NCBI GenBank assembly: GCA_000381605.1
Contig: KB906758.1
Location: 186,001 to 250,000 of the forward strand
Length of the DNA: 64,000 nucleotides
Direction: 5' to 3'
Origin: Acidobacteriaceae bacterium KBS 89
Lineage (GTDB): Bacteria > Acidobacteriota > Terriglobia > Terriglobales > Acidobacteriaceae
Part shown: in pieces, positions 36,001-44,581 of the stretch
Numbering within the stretch: position 1 is the first letter of the stretch
Layout: each line of letters opens with the position of its first letter
Notes under the pieces: model-generated
Database searches by the model: none
What the model was told of the DNA's origin: nothing
The model's input: only the letters and a program-made list of their open reading frames with translations
Made by a program: the position numbers and the translations under genes

Positions 36001-36248
36001 GCAGACTGCGGCCGATCCTTATGACCGCACTAGCCGCAATCACCGGGATGTTGCCGCTGGCATTCGCACTTGGGGCCGGTTCTCAAATGCTACAGCCCTT
36101 GGCCATCTCAGTTATTGGTGGGCTTCTCGTTTCGATAGTTCTATCGCTGCTCGTCACTCCAGTAGTGTTCTTCCGTCTTACCCGAATCAAAACCCATTCG
36201 GGACTGGGTGATTCAACCCCGATGGATTACAGCAAATTAAATAAATGA
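33087..36248 (+). CDS. RND-family efflux pump (AcrB/HAE1-like)
   Basis: This 1053-residue pump has the size and the two-fold repeat of hydrophobe/amphiphile exporters: TM1 near residues 15-33, porter loop 1, TM2-6, TM7 near 550, porter loop 2 and TM8-12. The proton-relay pair Asp409-Asp410 sits in TM4 (GLVIDDAIVVVEN), as in AcrB, which argues for multidrug or organic substrates rather than a CusA-type metal pump. AcrB-like motifs IMVIGIVAKNGILLLD and GRRRLRPILMTALAAITGMLPLA are present. It is third in a tight operon (TolC, adaptor, pump) that is divergent from the two-component genes. Substrate unknown. Confidence 0.93.
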   Translation: MQGSVGPSRDVDSFWITRHATTILFCIILLSLAGIYLAGKVPISVFPDTNFPRVVISIDNGVMPVEQMQITITRPIEDAVNSVPGLQTVRSNTSRGSAEVSLFFDWNVDMFRTLQLVDAALSKVRQKLPATAVVTTNRLTFATFPILGYSLTSDSVPLPRLWEIATYDLKPSINRLDGVSAVTIQGEQIPNFEVTPDPGKLVATGITITDVLNAIQLTNLVDSPGLYQTQHELVLGLVGAQVHDVNQLSQIVVKNSATGVPLRIADIATVSQSIEPSYTMVRADGEPAVLLNITRQPSSNTVQVADEVAAEVEKLKAILPAGVTIKPYYDQSELVRDSIRSVRDAIIIGLILATIIIIVFLRDWRSSLVAGLVIPTTISITFVFLYVLNESFNLMTLGGLAAAVGLVIDDAIVVVENIVLHRQAGEGRIDAIRKALREISAPLIGSTITPIVVFLPLISVSGVTGSFFRALALTMTVALLASLLLALTWTPALSALLLRGSKREGPGDAAPMSAASHVEHGIILSILNFHERWLRRSLEKPAALIVICCLLPVGIYAGYTALGSDLLPEMDEGGFVLDYIMPAGSSLTETDRVLRHVERMLQNTPEVESISRRTGLQMGFAAVTEANTGDITVKLKNKRDRDIDEVMADLRAQIKSSEPQLDVEFIQVLQDMIGDLSNAPEPVQIKLFNRSPEVLENVATRVADTIKKQEGVVDVLDGLENTVSGPATSFQIDPSTAARLGFTTEELSTNTSAVIEGMPATVPLITEGHAYTIRVRLPAANRSSLNAIQDTVFASSTGHLSSLRSLASVQQLPGQQEIRSENLQRQVVVTGRLEGSDLSTAVKNIQTKVDALHLPKTVRISYGGTYEEQQKSFSELTRVLLFALVLVFAVLLAEFGNLYAPFAILVSSVLSTAGVIAALLITRTTFSVASFIGLIMVIGIVAKNGILLLDAEARFRAEGMPLEEAMLSAGRRRLRPILMTALAAITGMLPLAFALGAGSQMLQPLAISVIGGLLVSIVLSLLVTPVVFFRLTRIKTHSGLGDSTPMDYSKLNK

Positions 36249-36277
36249 CACGAGATCCAACGGAACGCGGCTGCAAT

Positions 36278-39200
36278 TTATTTCTTGGCAACGTCGATAA
36301 GATTGTCATCGGGAATTCTATCGATGAGCTTGTTATACGGATCGATGCCAGCGCGTGTCGGCATCTGATCGACGACAATCTCAAAGGTCTGATTCGCCTG
36401 AGTGATCCTTTCCTTCTTGAGGTAAAGCGGCTTCTCCTCGTCCTTCTTGCCAACAAAGACACCAATGTCGATGTAATCGTTTAAGGCCATGGGCGTCTCA
36501 TTCCCGCTGCCATCTGATTTGAGCTTGCGAGCCTGCACGGCAAGCGTAACCTTGAATTTCTTATCCGGTGTCTGCACGACAGTGGCGGTTACCGCCTTGT
36601 TGTCGTACAGGACGATGGATTCAAATGCGTCCGTGATGTAGTACTGCAATTCTGGGGGTGTCTGAGCGCGTAGTGCGTCAACGAATTGACGAGTATCCGG
36701 GTAAGGCCCACTTTGCGAATCGTTTGCATTGGCGTAACGATACTGCATCAGGAAGTTGTGAAGCGCGAGATTGAGTTTGTCCTCGCCGATGTAGTCCGCG
36801 AGGGTATACATCACATGACCACCTTTTTGATACCAGACGTAGGGTTCATTCTGGACGAGGACTACGGGTTGCTCCTTGCGGAGCTCGCCGGCACGCCCGC
36901 GAAGATAGCCGTCGAGTTCGTGCTTCAGGAAGCGGTGCATGTTGTCGCTGCCATATCTCTGCCGCATCACCATTAGTGCGGAGTACTCAGCAAGGGTCTC
37001 TGACAGCATGTTGGAGCCTTCGACGCGCGCTCCGATAAGCTGATGCGCCCACCACTGATGGCCTAGCTCGTGTGCAGTAACGAAATAGGTGAAGTCAATA
37101 TCAGTGGGCTTCTCGAGACGGCCGATAAACCCAATTCCCTCAGAAAACGGAATCGTGTTGGGAAAGGACTGGGCGAAGGTACGGTAACGCGGAAATTCGA
37201 GGATGCGGTACTGACGAAACTGGAACGGGCTGAAGTTTTTCTCGTAGTACGCAAGGCCGGCCTTGGAAGCGGCGATCATATCGTCCACGTCATATTTGTG
37301 GGTGGGGATGTGATAAACCTCAATGGCGATAGGATTATCGACGCCCTGATACATCTCGCGCTTCACGTCGTAGCGCGCGGAGACATAAGCGTAGAAATCA
37401 AGCGTCTTCACGTCGCCCATGTCGTACGTGAAGTAGTGGCGGCCATTCTCGTGCCAATCGCGAGTCAGATAACCGGGAGAGAGCGCAATCTGCGGCTTGC
37501 CCTCAGAGTCAGAGTCGGAGGTGCTGACTGTGGTCCTGTAGGTGATCCAGTCCGAATGTGGCGTAAAGATATTGGTGACAGTCCCGACGGGGTCTCCGCG
37601 ATGCGGCAACAGTTCCTGCTCCGGTAGATGTTCTTCACGACGCCGTCTTGGGTCGCCGATCTCGATATTGTTGTCGTAGCCAATCGTAGGGAAATAGTCA
37701 GAGTCAAAGAAAGTCCCCGAGTAAGCAAACTCGGGGCGCTCGTTGCCGTCCATGAAACCGTGGCTTGCGAAGCCCACGTTGAACGTCATATCGAGTTTTT
37801 CACCGGGAGCAAGCGGTGTTTCCAATTGGTAGATCGTGTAGATGCTGCGCGGACTAGAAGAGACAACGTGGAACGGCCGATCGAAGTTGACTTTAGAAAC
37901 AGATTGTCTCTGATTCGAGATGTGGATCTGGCTGATCGGCTCCGGGGTTTTATTTTGCAGCACAAAGTGGCCACTGCCGTCGAAAGAGCGCCGCTCCGGA
38001 TAGATATTAATATTGGAGTCGACCGCGATGACTTTGGGTTGAGGGATGTTTTCGTACTTCTTGAAGTCGCGCTCGTAGTTAGCCTGGATATGGCGGCGAT
38101 CCTTGGCGGTTAGGTACTCGTTCAAGACATGAGCGTTGTAGAAATACCACCCGCCGCAACCGAGGGTGATCAAAAGGAATAGCGCTGCTGCAGGAATCAG
38201 TCGAGGGGCCCGTTGACGGGCAAGGGCGAAGCGCGCAGGCCAGGCTTCATCAGAACCGCGCCGCGCAAGTGCAATCGAGATGACAGCGAAGAGCGCGGCG
38301 ATTGAGAGCCAATAGGTAATGGCCCAAAATAGCGCCGGTGCAAAGTGGCCGTAGCCGTTCATGTCCGAATAGGTATAGGCAGGCGCATTTCCGATCAGAT
38401 AAAGAGTGTTTTCCCAACCGAAGTTATACAGGATGGGAGTGATAACGAATATGCCGATGACGATCCCGTGGCCGATAAACTTATTGGAGACCACGGTCTG
38501 TACGAAAAGCGCAAGCAGAACGAAGATAAGAACCTGTGGGAAGGTGATGAGATACAGCTCTTTGGCATACTGAAGCAACTCGTAGTGATAGTAGCCAGCG
38601 ATGGTCTGCATTAGGATGCCGCAGAGACCAGTCACCGTAAGCAGAACAAGTTCGACGAAGCATAAAGCGAAGAGCTTGGAGAACCAGTCGGTGGTTTCGC
38701 TAATTGGTAACGCGTCGTGAATGCCAGAGAAGTGAGTGTCACGCTCACGCCAGATGAGTTCAGCAGCGTAGAGACTTGCCACGATATACAGAAAGAGCGC
38801 TGCTCCGCCTTCGACGGATTGCAGCATGAGATAAGTAACCGGCCACACGTTTCGATCCGCGACGCGACCTGCAAAGTGTCCGTTGTTGATCGCAATGCCC
38901 GCCATGAGAATGAGAATTCCCCAGAACGGGATCTCACGCACGATATTGGAGATGCGCAGGCGGGTGAGCGAGAGAAGCTGCGTAAAGGTGGTTCCCGGAC
39001 CAAAGACCTGGTGGATGGTGGGAAGTTTGGCAGCAACAAGGCTGCGACGGGGTTTAGTTTCGGCGATATCTTGCGCGCGCGCCAGAGCCGCCCGTTTGCC
39101 ACTGCTGCGGGCAGTAAGCGTTTCGACTGACATCGGGAAGAGCCTCCGCACCGCGAAAAGCGACAGCAGCCCGACCGAGCCCCAGAGCAAACGGTTATAG

Positions 39201-39949
39201 AGGAACACGCCCAGAGCCGAGTGTATCGACCACGAGTAGAGCTGAGAATTGCGCTCAACAACAGTCCAGTAGCGGCTGATCGCATCGCTATACAGGAAAC
39301 CGACGGGGTCGAGTATGCCGGACCAGAAGTGTTCGAGAGAACGCGTGGCGCCGAAAGCGTTGACGCCAATGAGGTAGAGCATGAAAATCGCAGCGCCTTG
39401 CAAATAGACGATAAAGATCTTGCGCGAGAGTGCGGCGACGAGGAAGAAAAGAGAACCCAGAAAGAAGATTTGAAAGACGACGATCGAGAAGAACGGCTGC
39501 AGATACCAATGAAGATGGTTCGGGCCAATACGTGAGTGATCGGCCCACGGAGCGAACGTCCCGAAGAACTCGCCGAAGAGAAGGCCCGAGAAGGCGAATA
39601 CCGTAGCAACGAAAGATCCAGCCCACCGGCCCCCGAGATACGCAAACTTAGAAATGGGCTTCGTGAAGAGAATCTGGATCGTATCCCGTTGGAAGTCCCG
39701 CAGAATCGAGGTGCCGAAGATGGCCGCTATGACGATGAGCCCGAAAAAACTAATGCCGATATCGTTATAGATATTCGCGTAGGGCCCGTTGAGCAGAATC
39801 TTGCCATTCGTGTTGCCAATGGGCCCAAAGCTTTCGCTCGCGACACAGAGGAAGTTGAACGTGAACCAGAGCAAAAAGTAAACGTAGGTGGAGATGCTCT
39901 TGAAACGAAATTTGAGTTCGAAGGTGAAAAACTCCCAGAACATGGCCAT
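36278..39949 (-). CDS. ABC-2 permease fused to M1 aminopeptidase
   Basis: This 1223-residue protein starts at ATG 39949 with GGAG eight bases upstream. The N-terminal half (about residues 1-600) has some twelve membrane helices in two ABC-2-type permease blocks. The C-terminal half is periplasmic and M1-like: HELGH at His960-Glu961-His964 gives the zinc site, and Glu984 (SETLAEY) follows after 19 residues. An apparent beta-sandwich precedes it, with YPERRSFDGSGHFVLQN. The ATPase gene is 21 bp upstream. The pairing suggests that the transporter and the peptidase act together on peptides at the membrane, but import, export or signalling cannot be decided. The fusion occurs in several phyla, with no assigned role that I know. 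Confidence 0.88.
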   Translation of the reverse strand: MAMFWEFFTFELKFRFKSISTYVYFLLWFTFNFLCVASESFGPIGNTNGKILLNGPYANIYNDIGISFFGLIVIAAIFGTSILRDFQRDTIQILFTKPISKFAYLGGRWAGSFVATVFAFSGLLFGEFFGTFAPWADHSRIGPNHLHWYLQPFFSIVVFQIFFLGSLFFLVAALSRKIFIVYLQGAAIFMLYLIGVNAFGATRSLEHFWSGILDPVGFLYSDAISRYWTVVERNSQLYSWSIHSALGVFLYNRLLWGSVGLLSLFAVRRLFPMSVETLTARSSGKRAALARAQDIAETKPRRSLVAAKLPTIHQVFGPGTTFTQLLSLTRLRISNIVREIPFWGILILMAGIAINNGHFAGRVADRNVWPVTYLMLQSVEGGAALFLYIVASLYAAELIWRERDTHFSGIHDALPISETTDWFSKLFALCFVELVLLTVTGLCGILMQTIAGYYHYELLQYAKELYLITFPQVLIFVLLALFVQTVVSNKFIGHGIVIGIFVITPILYNFGWENTLYLIGNAPAYTYSDMNGYGHFAPALFWAITYWLSIAALFAVISIALARRGSDEAWPARFALARQRAPRLIPAAALFLLITLGCGGWYFYNAHVLNEYLTAKDRRHIQANYERDFKKYENIPQPKVIAVDSNINIYPERRSFDGSGHFVLQNKTPEPISQIHISNQRQSVSKVNFDRPFHVVSSSPRSIYTIYQLETPLAPGEKLDMTFNVGFASHGFMDGNERPEFAYSGTFFDSDYFPTIGYDNNIEIGDPRRRREEHLPEQELLPHRGDPVGTVTNIFTPHSDWITYRTTVSTSDSDSEGKPQIALSPGYLTRDWHENGRHYFTYDMGDVKTLDFYAYVSARYDVKREMYQGVDNPIAIEVYHIPTHKYDVDDMIAASKAGLAYYEKNFSPFQFRQYRILEFPRYRTFAQSFPNTIPFSEGIGFIGRLEKPTDIDFTYFVTAHELGHQWWAHQLIGARVEGSNMLSETLAEYSALMVMRQRYGSDNMHRFLKHELDGYLRGRAGELRKEQPVVLVQNEPYVWYQKGGHVMYTLADYIGEDKLNLALHNFLMQYRYANANDSQSGPYPDTRQFVDALRAQTPPELQYYITDAFESIVLYDNKAVTATVVQTPDKKFKVTLAVQARKLKSDGSGNETPMALNDYIDIGVFVGKKDEEKPLYLKKERITQANQTFEIVVDQMPTRAGIDPYNKLIDRIPDDNLIDVAKK

Positions 39950-39970
39950 GTTGTCGTCTCCTGTGCTGGG

Positions 39971-40852
39971 TTAGTTCTTGGCCTGGCCGGCGAGATTGAG
40001 GAAATACACGTCTTCGAGGCCAGACTCGACAGGGCGGAAACCCTCGCCCGGACTGGAATCGGCGTAAACGCGGACCTCATGCAGACCACCGATAAGATGG
40101 GTGGAGATGACGTTGAAGCTACCTTCAAGAGCACGAAGCTCATCGTCCGTTGCGGCAATCTTCGACCATATCTTCCCACGCAGAGACTCGAGGGCTTCGT
40201 TGGGCGCACCTTCGAGAAGCAATTCACCGTTCGAGATGATGGCCATGCGGGGACAGAGCTCTCGCACATCGTCAACAATGTGGGTAGAGAGAATGACGGT
40301 TACATTCGATCCGATCGAGCTGAGAAGGTTAAGAAATCGATTGCGTTCCGCGGGGTCGAGCCCGGCGGTCGGCTCGTCGACGATGATGAGCTTGGGGTTG
40401 GCGAGCAACGCTTGTGCAATTCCAAAGCGTTGTTTCATGCCACCTGAGTATGTGCTGAGCGATTTCTTTCGTGCGTCCCAAAGATTTGTCTGCTGGAGAA
40501 GGGCTTCGACCATCTGCGTGCGCTCTGTCTTATTTGTGATCCCCTTGAGAATCGCGAGATGGTGCAGCATGTCCAGCGCCGACATCTTGGGATAAACGCC
40601 GAACTCCTGAGGCAAATAGCCGAGGACCTTGCGTACCTCGTCTTTCTGGGTGAGAACGTTAAGCTCATCGAGCTGGACGGTACCGGAGTCGGGATCCTGG
40701 AGGGTTGCGACGGTGCGCATCAACGTGCTCTTACCCGCTCCGTTGGGGCCGAGCAGACCAAACATGTTATTGCCGATGGTCAATGTCAGATTTTTGAGTG
40801 CTTTCACACCGTTGGGATAGGTCTTGGACAGACCTGTGATTTTGAGTGCCAA
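39971..40852 (-). CDS. ABC transporter ATP-binding protein
   Basis: This 293-residue ATPase is started at TTG 40852 with GGAGGG eight bases upstream, giving MALKITGLSKTYPNG. A longer frame to 40903 has an unlikely basic N-terminus. The Walker A GPNGAGKST, the signature YSGGMKQR, the Walker B LIIVDEPTAGLDP and the switch His in LSTHIVDDV are all intact. The C-terminal extension resembles those of ABC-2 drug or lantibiotic exporters. It is the motor for the permease/M1-peptidase fusion encoded 21 bp downstream, with which it forms an operon. Confidence 0.92.
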   Translation of the reverse strand: MALKITGLSKTYPNGVKALKNLTLTIGNNMFGLLGPNGAGKSTLMRTVATLQDPDSGTVQLDELNVLTQKDEVRKVLGYLPQEFGVYPKMSALDMLHHLAILKGITNKTERTQMVEALLQQTNLWDARKKSLSTYSGGMKQRFGIAQALLANPKLIIVDEPTAGLDPAERNRFLNLLSSIGSNVTVILSTHIVDDVRELCPRMAIISNGELLLEGAPNEALESLRGKIWSKIAATDDELRALEGSFNVISTHLIGGLHEVRVYADSSPGEGFRPVESGLEDVYFLNLAGQAKN

Positions 40853-41038
40853 GGAAAGTGCCCTCCAGATAGGCCTACGCCGTGCTTTTTGCAGTAGCCG
40901 CAATTTACCACATCAAGCTGGAGTGCCGGGATGTTCGGTGTAACGTTCGGACCCTAAACGTAGACAGGCGTTCGCTAGCTCGTGTTGCGAGTTAGGTACG
41001 CAGTCAATGGATTATTGGTTCAGATCGATTTGCAGGAC

Positions 41039-42343
41039 CTAATCCACCTTGGCCCATGTGCCGGAGTCGCCCCTTGCGAGGCCTCGCAGTACGCGTCGCT
41101 CTCCTGACGGTCGCTTTCTTGCAGTACTTGTCAGTTCGCCGCAGCGCACCTGGTTTCGACCATCGGATTTGGCGAGATAGAGTGCCTTGTCGGCAGACTC
41201 GAGCAAGTCCTCCTGGCAGTTGGAATCGCATGGCCAGCATGTCGCAACACCGCAACTGACAGTCGACAGCCTTGGATGACTGCCCGGTTCAGGTAACGCA
41301 GGCGAGCCGGCAACCTCAACCAGTTTGCGGATTCGTTCCGCAACGATCATTGCGCCCTGCTGAGTCGCACCCGGAAGCAAGACCACAAACTCTTCTCCAC
41401 CAAATCGCGCCGCAAAATCGTCCTTGCAACGCAGGCTCTGCAGCAGCAGAGACGCCACGCGTACCAGCACGCGATCGCCATAAAGATGCCCGCGAGTGTC
41501 GTTCGTAATCTTAAAGTGATCGATGTCGATCACAATGGCCGAAAGGCAACTGCCTGCGTCTACGGCCTCGCGCCACAGCTTCGCGAATTGCAACTCGTAG
41601 GAATGTCGATTGGCAAGTCCGGTCAAATTGTCGATGTAGGAGATCTTTTGCAGTTCAACATTCAAGAAAGATAGCTCTTTGGTCTGTATCTCGCTGCGTA
41701 GCCGCATCAGGTAGCCCAGGCGTTCTTCCCGACCTACGCTATAGTTGGCGATCACTGTCATTGAAATCGCGCAGACCGCCAATGTTATTCCCAGCAACTT
41801 TTCGGGGGCGTTGAGGAAGTGATCCTGGTGCAGGAAAACGAGATCACTCGCGAGCAACACGATAGATGCGCTTAGCGCATACATAAACTGAAGCCGCATC
41901 ACAACGTTCACGAAGATTACAGTTACGATCAGCCCAACCTGTGCGTAAGCGGATGATGTCGCATTGGTATTGCTTTCAAGGTAGAGGTGCGTAATTCCTA
42001 TCAGGCAACTTACCAACGCAATACTGGTTTCGCGATAAATCTTATTCGGACTCCATCGCATACTGACGTTGACGAGCAGAGCAATCGGCGTGACGATGCA
42101 CAGGCGCACCTGCAACGGCAACCAGGACACGCCGCCGCGAATAAAATGATCTGCGAGGACATAGATATTAAAGAAGCCAATTGCAATCAAACCTTCAATC
42201 CAGAGACGTTCGGAACGTTGAACGAACGTCGACTGCTCAAAGCCGCTTTCAAGAGGTTCCGGCAGCGCCAGTCGCTGGAATTCCTTTCGGGAAAGCCGCT
42301 CTATCTCCTTGATCGCGAGTTCATGGATTGAGGTGCCAGGCAT
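41039..42343 (-). CDS. membrane-bound diguanylate cyclase (GGDEF)
   Basis: This 434-residue protein has a soluble N-terminal 50 residues, five or six TM helices to about residue 205, a short coiled stretch (RSEIQTKELSFLNVELQKI) and a GGDEF domain from about 225 to 390. The active site reads RFGGEEF, an active variant, and DIDHFKITNDTRGHLYGD gives the metal and substrate region. The inhibitory RxxD site is shifted by one (RCKDDFAARFGGEEF), so product feedback may be lost. It should make cyclic di-GMP in response to a membrane or periplasmic signal. It is a single gene. Confidence 0.9.
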   Translation of the reverse strand: MPGTSIHELAIKEIERLSRKEFQRLALPEPLESGFEQSTFVQRSERLWIEGLIAIGFFNIYVLADHFIRGGVSWLPLQVRLCIVTPIALLVNVSMRWSPNKIYRETSIALVSCLIGITHLYLESNTNATSSAYAQVGLIVTVIFVNVVMRLQFMYALSASIVLLASDLVFLHQDHFLNAPEKLLGITLAVCAISMTVIANYSVGREERLGYLMRLRSEIQTKELSFLNVELQKISYIDNLTGLANRHSYELQFAKLWREAVDAGSCLSAIVIDIDHFKITNDTRGHLYGDRVLVRVASLLLQSLRCKDDFAARFGGEEFVVLLPGATQQGAMIVAERIRKLVEVAGSPALPEPGSHPRLSTVSCGVATCWPCDSNCQEDLLESADKALYLAKSDGRNQVRCGELTSTARKRPSGERRVLRGLARGDSGTWAKVD

Positions 42344-42665
42344 CTTGAACTTTGCTTCCTTCTCACCAATAGTCTCTTCTTGCCTCTGTCGGCGTCCGGT
42401 TCTATTTCATCAGAGAGTAGAGGCAAATTATTACCAAAGATTCGTTCAAACCGATGTTACTAAAGGGGGACATCAATTCACTCCCTATTCCAGGGGATAC
42501 CTGGCACTTCCGGGTAATCCCTTCCGAGAACTCTTCGTGCTACGCTGCCCTGATTCTCTCCCTGAGTCGTACAGTAAAACTGAACCCGGCGACTCCACAC
42601 TAGTCGCGCGATGAAATCGAGGTTCCTTTACCGATCCTTCGATGAAGGAGTTTTTTTCAGAAACT
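42344..42665. other. intergenic stretch with hairpins
   Basis: The 322 bp between the cyclase start and the panC stop hold no likely gene. On the plus strand there is a CCAGG-GGATA-CCTGG hairpin at 42490-42504. At 42636-42657 there is a short CCTTC-GAT-GAAGG stem followed by seven T, which looks like a weak intrinsic terminator in the rightward direction. No rightward gene precedes it, so a small RNA or chance are both possible. Confidence 0.35.
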
Positions 42666-43508
42666 TCAAGCCATAAGAAAATTGTCGATCAGCCGCGTGT
42701 TCCCCACATGCGCTGCGATCGCCACGAGTGTTCCTGAGTGAACGGACGCCACGGGCAGCAACGTTCGAGCATCGACCACCGACAGGTAGTCTACCCGTAC
42801 CCCGGTCACGGTCTGAAATACTTCCATTCCGCCTCGAATCAAAGTTGCACTGTCCCGCTCACCCTCAGCGATCATTTGCTTCATGCGCGATAGCGATGCG
42901 TGTAATACCAGAGCTTGTTGCCGCTCCGTCGCGCTCAGATATCTATTTCTACTGCTGAGCGCCAGCCCATCAGCGTCACGTACTATCGGGCAACCCACCA
43001 GTTCAACGTCAAAGTTCAAGTCCCGAACCATCTGCCGTATCACTGCAAGCTGCGCGGCGTCCTTCTGTCCGAAATACGCCCGGTCTGGCCTCACCACGTT
43101 GAACAACTTCGCCACAATGGTCGCTACACCTGCGAAGTGTCCCGGCCGCGAAGCTCCATCCAGGCGACCTCCAATTCCCGCCACTGTCACGGTTGTTACT
43201 GCTCCGTCCGGATACATCTCAGCCGCTTCCGGGGCGAACAAAACCTTAACACCCTCCGCTTCCAGGAGTTTGCAGTCTTCTTCGAATGTTCGAGGATATC
43301 GAGCAAGGTCCTCGCCTGGCGCAAATTGCAGCGGGTTCACAAAGATCGAAGCCGCTACAACATCGCATTCGGCCTTTGCCCGTCGCACGAGCGACAAATG
43401 CCCTTCATGCAGAGCGCCCATCGTCGGCACGAAGCCGAGACCCACTTCCCGCATTCTTAGCTCGCGGCAAAAGCTCTGCATGGCCGCAACTGTATTGATG
43501 ATTCGCAT
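42666..43508 (-). CDS. panC: pantothenate synthetase
   Basis: This 280-residue enzyme joins pantoate and beta-alanine with ATP to give pantothenate, the precursor of coenzyme A. The nucleotidyltransferase motif FVPTMGALHEGHLSLV carries HxGH, and FVNPLQFAPGEDLARYPRT, PDRAYFGQKDAAQL and the ALSSRNRYLSATER region (KMSKS-like) are all present and intact. The length is normal. It starts 15 bp after panB and is surely in one operon with it. The third gene of the route, panD, is not in the window. Confidence 0.96.
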   Translation of the reverse strand: MRIINTVAAMQSFCRELRMREVGLGFVPTMGALHEGHLSLVRRAKAECDVVAASIFVNPLQFAPGEDLARYPRTFEEDCKLLEAEGVKVLFAPEAAEMYPDGAVTTVTVAGIGGRLDGASRPGHFAGVATIVAKLFNVVRPDRAYFGQKDAAQLAVIRQMVRDLNFDVELVGCPIVRDADGLALSSRNRYLSATERQQALVLHASLSRMKQMIAEGERDSATLIRGGMEVFQTVTGVRVDYLSVVDARTLLPVASVHSGTLVAIAAHVGNTRLIDNFLMA

Positions 43509-43523
43509 CGAGGTCGTTTCCCG

Positions 43524-44435
43524 TTACCGCGCCTCAGCCGAAACCGCCATCAACTCTCGCATCTCGGATGACAGATGGTAGCTCTCTGCATCGGAAGGAA
43601 ACGTCCTGGCTTCGACATCCTGCCGGTATTCTCCCAATGCCTCGCGCATCACTCCCGCCACATCTGCGTAGCGTCTGACGAACTTTGCCGGAGTCGAAAA
43701 GGTCATATTCATCAAGTCGTGCAACACCAGAATCTGCCCGTCACAGTCTGGTCCCGCACCGATTCCAATCGTTGGAATCTTCAACTCTTCGCTCACGATC
43801 CTGGCCAACTCCCGCGGCATGCCCTCCAGCACTATCGCAAAGCATCCTGCCTCTTCGAGTGCAAACGCATCTGTACGCAGCTCGTCGATTGCTTCCATCG
43901 TCTTGCCTTGTACTTTGTAGCCGCCCATGCGATGCACGCTTTGCGGCGTCAGACCCAGATGTCCCATCACGGGGATCTCGGCATCGACCATTCTTCGCAC
44001 CAGGTCCTTTCGCTCGCGCCCGCCTTCAAGCTTTACTGCTTCGGCACCAGCCTCCTTCACGAAGCGGACCGCGTTCGCGACGCCTTCGCGGTCGTCCGTC
44101 TGATAGCTTCCGAACGGCATATCCGCCACCAGCAGCGCCCGCCGCAGTGCTCGCCGAACTCCGCGCGTGTACAGCAGCATCTCGTCCATCGTTACGGCCA
44201 GCGTATTCTCGTGGCCTTGCATCACCATCGCGAGCGAGTCGCCGACTAGCACGAGATCGAGCCCAGCCTCGTCGACGAGCCGAGCGCTGGCGTAGTCATA
44301 GGCAGTGACGGCGGTGATTGGCCGTCGTAACGTCTTCTTGTTCGACAAGTAGGGGATTGTAATTTTGGCAGGAAGGTCAGCGTCACGCCCAACGCGCTCG
44401 CTGACTCGTTCCGTAGAGAACGTGGTTAAACTCAT
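43524..44435 (-). CDS. panB: 3-methyl-2-oxobutanoate hydroxymethyltransferase
   Basis: This enzyme of about 303 residues makes ketopantoate from 2-oxoisovalerate and methylene-tetrahydrofolate, the first step to pantothenate. Three ATGs run in tandem; I choose 44435, since GGAG lies six bases before it and overlaps the first. Magnesium and substrate regions are seen in VTAYDYASARLVDEAGLDLVLVGDS (quoted in part), VADMPFGSYQ, VKLEGG and IPVMGHLGLTPQSVH. The C-terminal catalytic Glu region is in VLEGMPRELA and PTIGIGAGPDCDGQ. It is followed by panC. Confidence 0.96.
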   Translation of the reverse strand: MSLTTFSTERVSERVGRDADLPAKITIPYLSNKKTLRRPITAVTAYDYASARLVDEAGLDLVLVGDSLAMVMQGHENTLAVTMDEMLLYTRGVRRALRRALLVADMPFGSYQTDDREGVANAVRFVKEAGAEAVKLEGGRERKDLVRRMVDAEIPVMGHLGLTPQSVHRMGGYKVQGKTMEAIDELRTDAFALEEAGCFAIVLEGMPRELARIVSEELKIPTIGIGAGPDCDGQILVLHDLMNMTFSTPAKFVRRYADVAGVMREALGEYRQDVEARTFPSDAESYHLSSEMRELMAVSAEAR

Positions 44436-44581
44436 CATCATCTCCAGTGCAGTTCCACCGCGTATCGCCTGAGGAAGCGCGACTTTGGCCGGATACCACC
44501 TGTCCCAGCAACCGCCTGGGTCTGGTTAAATCGTACGCGCCTCCGATGCGCGTAGCAAGTAAGCTCCAACTCGTTTGATAC

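Noticed and set aside
38632..39645. A 337-codon frame inside the permease/peptidase fusion gene
   Set aside because: A same-strand, shifted-frame shadow, rich in Ser/Arg, with no recognisable domain. The in-frame permease helices are clear.
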